Source: an uncultured Clostridia bacterium (GTDB lineage Bacteria > Bacillota > Clostridia > UBA1381). Taken from it: 6,995 nucleotides of DNA. The notes under the pieces are model-generated. The model did no database searches, had not been told where the DNA came from, and saw only the letters and a program-made list of their open reading frames with translations. Location of the stretch: positions 1-6,995 of the forward strand of contig CAJUEZ010000073.1 of the NCBI GenBank assembly GCA_910585485.1, written 5' to 3'. The position numbers were made by a program, and so were the translations under genes. How positions within the stretch are numbered: position 1 is the first letter of the stretch; each line of letters starts with the position of its first letter. Shown here one piece after another: positions 4,471 to 6,995 of this stretch.

Positions 4471-6472
4471 TTCTCTTAAACTCCTTTTCCATTTCCTTCT
4501 TGCTCATCGTTATAATAATTGGTCTGCCATGCGGACATGTGTTTATATTTTTCAATCGCAAAACATTTCGCACAAGCGACTCCATTTCCATTTTGCTCAT
4601 GCTCATATTGGCTTTAACAGCAGATTTACAAGCAATAGTGTAAAGCAATCTCTGTTGCTTTTCTGTAATAAGTTCCTTTCTTAGTTCTTCGCCTTGTGCG
4701 ACAAGTTCCAAAACAAGCGGTTCAACTTCTCCAAGCCCCACTTCTCCCGGCACGCTTCTGATTATTACAGCATCATCTCCAAACTCCTCAGCGTCAAAAC
4801 CAATATCTTCAAATAGCTGTTTGTTATCACGATATGCTGACATTTCATTACCTGTAAGGTTTACAATTACAGGCTCTATAAGCATTTGTGATACCGCTTG
4901 TTTCGCGGCAATATCTGCCTTCAATTCCTCATACTTAAGCCTTTCATGCGCGGCATGCTGATCTACTATCATCATTTCATCACCTTTTTCAGCTATTATG
5001 TATGAATTAAATATCTGACCAACTATTTCAAAATATTCGTCTACAAACACAGTCTCTTCTGCTTTTTTAACTTCAGCCGCTGTTTCCTCTTTTATTTCTG
5101 ATTTTCTTTTCTCGTTTTTCTTCGAGCTGATTAAAGTATTTTTAGTGTCACCATTATTTTTGATTAGAGGCTCATACGCGCGTTTCGGCTCTGCCATTGA
5201 AACATTCTTTGCGGCAAAAATCTCCTTTGCCGCTTTATTATCACTTGCCGCCCTGTCGGCGCTTTGCACTTCAGGTTTAGTGTCCCCTTTACTTTTCAGA
5301 AAATGGTTTTCCCGCGGATTATACGAGGACGTTTCAGGACGCTTTATCATATTTTTAGGGAGCGCGTCTGCCATGTCCGCAAGAAATAGCTGTTCTTTGT
5401 GAGTATCACGTTTAAACGTGTTCTGAACCGCCTTTGGTTTAGTGTCCCCATCATTTTCGCTTCGTTCTATTTTAGGCACATTCGGAATTGCGTAAAGAGC
5501 ATTTTTCGCGCCGTAATACACAGCGTTATATACAGCTTTCTCATTAGAAAACTTCACTTCAAGTTTTGTCGGATGCACGTTTATATCAATAAGCGATGGG
5601 TTGATTTCTATATTAAGCACCGCCATAGGAAATTTGCCTATCATAATTTGATTTTTATACGCGTTTTCAAGAGCTGCAATTAATGTTGAACTCGTTATAT
5701 ATCTTTTATTGACAAAGAAACTCTGATAATTACGTTTCGGACGTGATAAAGTTCCTTTTCCAATAAGACCCGTCAGCTTTATCCCTTCAAATTCATACTC
5801 GACAGGAATAGTACCATTCGCGTAATCTTTACCATAAACAGTATATACCGCGTTTTTTAACGAATTGTCACCGGGAGAGAATAGTTTTTCCTTACCGTCA
5901 ATTATCAGTTTAAATGAAATCTCCGGATGCGCGAAAATAAATCGCGTCATTATATCCGTTATATACGCTGCTTCTGTTGAATCCTTTTTCAAAAATTTAA
6001 GTCTGGCAGGAGTATTAAAAAACAGGTTCTCTACCGATATTGACGTGCCGTTTGGCGCTCCCGCTTCCTCGGAAGATAATATTTCTCCTCCGCGGCACGT
6101 AACGCATACGCCTGACTCATCTTCAGCACGCTTCGTATATAATTCAACCTGCGCTACAGCACCTATACTTGAAAGAGCCTCGCCTCTGAATCCCAAAGTA
6201 TAAATAGCGTCAAGATCGTCACTGGTTTGAATTTTACTTGTGGCATGACGCAGAAAACATATCTTGGCGTCTTCCGCGCTCATTCCGCTGCCATTATCGC
6301 TAACGCGCATATACACGCTTCCGCCCTTTTTTATCTCGACCGTTATAAGGTTTGCGCCCGCGTCAATACTGTTTTCAACGAGTTCCTTTATTACACTCGC
6401 GGGACGCTCTACCACCTCTCCCGCGGCAATCTTATTAGAAACGGAACTGCTCAGCACATGAATTTTTCCCAT
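4463..6472 (-). CDS. mutL: DNA mismatch repair protein MutL, endonuclease type
   Basis: MutL couples mismatch recognition by MutS to strand incision. The 669 residues are complete. The N-terminal GHKL ATPase (about 1-330) shows KELVENSIDAGA with Glu30 and Asn34, DNGSG (59-63), ATSKI (77-81), GFRGEALSSI (94-103), and FFNTPARLKF (151-160). A charged, low-complexity linker (about 335-475) holds three GDTK motifs. The C-terminal dimerisation/nuclease domain (about 478-669) has the metal-binding motif DQHAAHERLKYEE (504-516). It also has IACKSAVKAN (613-622) and CPHGRP (646-651), the set found in nicking-competent MutL of bacteria without MutH. Q529-M-L-I-E-P534 fits the QxLIxP motif that binds the beta sliding clamp in MutL proteins. 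The start is supported by AAGGAG nine bases upstream. mutS ends 3 bases before, and miaA begins within the last codons. Confidence 0.98.
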   Translation of the reverse strand: MGKIHVLSSSVSNKIAAGEVVERPASVIKELVENSIDAGANLITVEIKKGGSVYMRVSDNGSGMSAEDAKICFLRHATSKIQTSDDLDAIYTLGFRGEALSSIGAVAQVELYTKRAEDESGVCVTCRGGEILSSEEAGAPNGTSISVENLFFNTPARLKFLKKDSTEAAYITDIMTRFIFAHPEISFKLIIDGKEKLFSPGDNSLKNAVYTVYGKDYANGTIPVEYEFEGIKLTGLIGKGTLSRPKRNYQSFFVNKRYITSSTLIAALENAYKNQIMIGKFPMAVLNIEINPSLIDINVHPTKLEVKFSNEKAVYNAVYYGAKNALYAIPNVPKIERSENDGDTKPKAVQNTFKRDTHKEQLFLADMADALPKNMIKRPETSSYNPRENHFLKSKGDTKPEVQSADRAASDNKAAKEIFAAKNVSMAEPKRAYEPLIKNNGDTKNTLISSKKNEKRKSEIKEETAAEVKKAEETVFVDEYFEIVGQIFNSYIIAEKGDEMMIVDQHAAHERLKYEELKADIAAKQAVSQMLIEPVIVNLTGNEMSAYRDNKQLFEDIGFDAEEFGDDAVIIRSVPGEVGLGEVEPLVLELVAQGEELRKELITEKQQRLLYTIACKSAVKANMSMSKMEMESLVRNVLRLKNINTCPHGRPIIITMSKKEMEKEFKRIV
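4481..4486 (-). promoter_or_regulatory. Shine-Dalgarno site of miaA, inside mutL
   Basis: AAGGAG on the minus strand lies 10 bases before the TTG at 4470 and within the last codons of mutL (EKEF). It supports the non-ATG start of miaA. Confidence 0.65.
5141..5449 (-). repeat. Three copies of a short GDTK-coding motif in the MutL linker
   Basis: On the plus strand GGTTTAGTGTCCCC occurs identically at 5274-5287 and 5436-5449. A related TTTAGTGTCACC is at 5141-5152. All are in the same reading frame and encode Gly-Asp-Thr-Lys, at residues 342-345, 396-399 and 441-444. They lie in the variable linker, so they may be remnants of short duplications or a repeated binding motif. Flanking sequences are not similar. 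Confidence 0.55.
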
Positions 6473-6475
6473 TGA

Positions 6476-6995
6476 TTATATCTCCTTAGCTTTATTGGAC
6501 AATTCAAACAATTTATTCATCGCCTCAATCGGCGTAAAGGTTGTCACATCCATCATTTTTAGTTCCTGTGCAATGAGGTTTGCCATTTCATCTCCAAATC
6601 CTATCTGATTGGTTATTTCCTCCTTTTTTTCTTTATGCTCAATGACAATCTCATCATTTTCTATCTTTTTCAGAATACGTTTCGCACCATTTATAACTTC
6701 TTTAGGCACTCCCGCAAGCGCCGCCACCTCAATACCGTAGCTATCGTCAGCGCCTCCACGCACAATTTTTCTCAAAAAAGTAATATCATCACCGCGTTTT
6801 TTTACGGCAATTCTGTAATTTTTAACTCCATCAAGTTCTTCCTCAAGTTCCGTAAGTTCATGGTAATGCGTCGCAAAAAGTGTCTTAGCGCCTATTTTGT
6901 GCTTGTTGTGAATATATTCCACTACAGCCCACGCAATAGACAATCCATCAAAAGTACTTGTGCCTCTGCCGATTTCGTCAAGAATAATCAGCGAT
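6476..6995 (-). CDS. mutS: DNA mismatch repair ATPase MutS, C-terminal part, truncated by the window edge
   Basis: MutS recognises mispaired and unpaired bases and, in its ATP-bound form, recruits MutL. Only the last 173 codons lie in the window; the frame is open to the right edge. The visible part starts at the Walker B strand and signature region of the ABC-type ATPase (LIILDEIGRGTSTFDGLSIA, with catalytic D and E). It continues with the H-loop region LFATHYHELTELEEEL, and then DDSYGIEVAALAGVP, typical of domain V. The end holds a charged helical region and the common C-terminal TPIEAMNKLFELSNK. The N-terminal mismatch-binding, connector and clamp domains are outside. The TTG at 6943 is internal, not a real start, because conserved MutS sequence continues upstream of it. 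mutL follows after 3 bases, and the last codons of mutS (KEI) contain the mutL ribosome binding site. Confidence 0.97.
   Translation of the reverse strand, partial: SLIILDEIGRGTSTFDGLSIAWAVVEYIHNKHKIGAKTLFATHYHELTELEEELDGVKNYRIAVKKRGDDITFLRKIVRGGADDSYGIEVAALAGVPKEVINGAKRILKKIENDEIVIEHKEKKEEITNQIGFGDEMANLIAQELKMMDVTTFTPIEAMNKLFELSNKAKEI
6482..6487 (-). promoter_or_regulatory. Shine-Dalgarno site of mutL, inside mutS
   Basis: AAGGAG on the minus strand lies nine bases before the mutL ATG at 6472 and forms the K-E codons at the end of mutS. It ties mutL translation to a transcript that includes mutS. Confidence 0.85.

Noticed and set aside
5145..6475. Several plus-strand open frames opposite mutL
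   Set aside because: They are antisense to strongly conserved MutL motifs and show no recognisable domain or translation signal.
6476..6943. A separate 155-codon gene starting at 6943
   Set aside because: The apparent start is an internal TTG; the MutS Walker B sequence continues upstream to the window edge in the same frame.
1..6995. Mobile elements, CRISPR arrays, tRNA or rRNA genes, riboswitches
   Set aside because: No terminal inverted repeats, spaced repeat arrays, transposase or integrase motifs, or structured-RNA signatures were seen; intergenic space is too small for most of these.

Overview
The window looks like chromosomal DNA from a low-GC Gram-positive bacterium, most likely a member of the Clostridia (Bacillota). 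The support is moderate to low GC content by eye, strong AAGGAG-type Shine-Dalgarno sites, a mutS-mutL-miaA gene order, a MutL with the endonuclease motif found in bacteria that lack MutH, a WalR/PhoP-type response regulator followed by its kinase, and a DacF-type D,D-carboxypeptidase. The species cannot be named from the sequence. No transposon, prophage, CRISPR array or RNA gene was seen.

Layout. Positions 1-1646 hold a three-gene minus-strand cluster. Its transcription order is a small membrane-anchored helix-hairpin-helix (ComEA-like) protein (1281-1646), an OmpR-family response regulator (544-1227), and the N-terminal 183 residues of a sensor histidine kinase (1-551) that runs off the left edge. 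The kinase start overlaps the regulator stop by 8 bases. Positions 1647-1855 are a divergent intergenic region. It has a good sigma-A-like promoter facing right, a weaker extended -10 promoter facing left, and an AT-rich perfect inverted repeat at the predicted 5' end of the rightward transcript. Positions 1856-3511 (plus strand) encode a secreted, membrane-anchored D-alanyl-D-alanine carboxypeptidase with an unusual acidic Thr/Ser/Pro linker and a basic C-terminal tail. A perfect hairpin at 3516-3545 sits between this gene and the converging miaA gene and probably terminates both.

Positions 3544-6995 (minus strand) are a tightly packed operon: mutS (3' end only), mutL (complete), miaA (complete). 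MutS and MutL are the core of DNA mismatch repair, and MiaA prenylates A37 of tRNAs that read UNN codons. mutS and mutL are 3 bases apart. mutL and miaA overlap by 8 bases, and miaA appears to start at TTG. Both mutL and miaA use an AAGGAG site located inside the preceding gene.

Taken together, this is mostly conserved housekeeping sequence: envelope signalling and cell-wall trimming on the left, genome and tRNA maintenance on the right. No clearly new multi-gene system was found. The points most worth a second look are the ComEA-like gene in front of the two-component system, the unusual ends of the carboxypeptidase, the repeated motif in the MutL linker, and the shared terminator.
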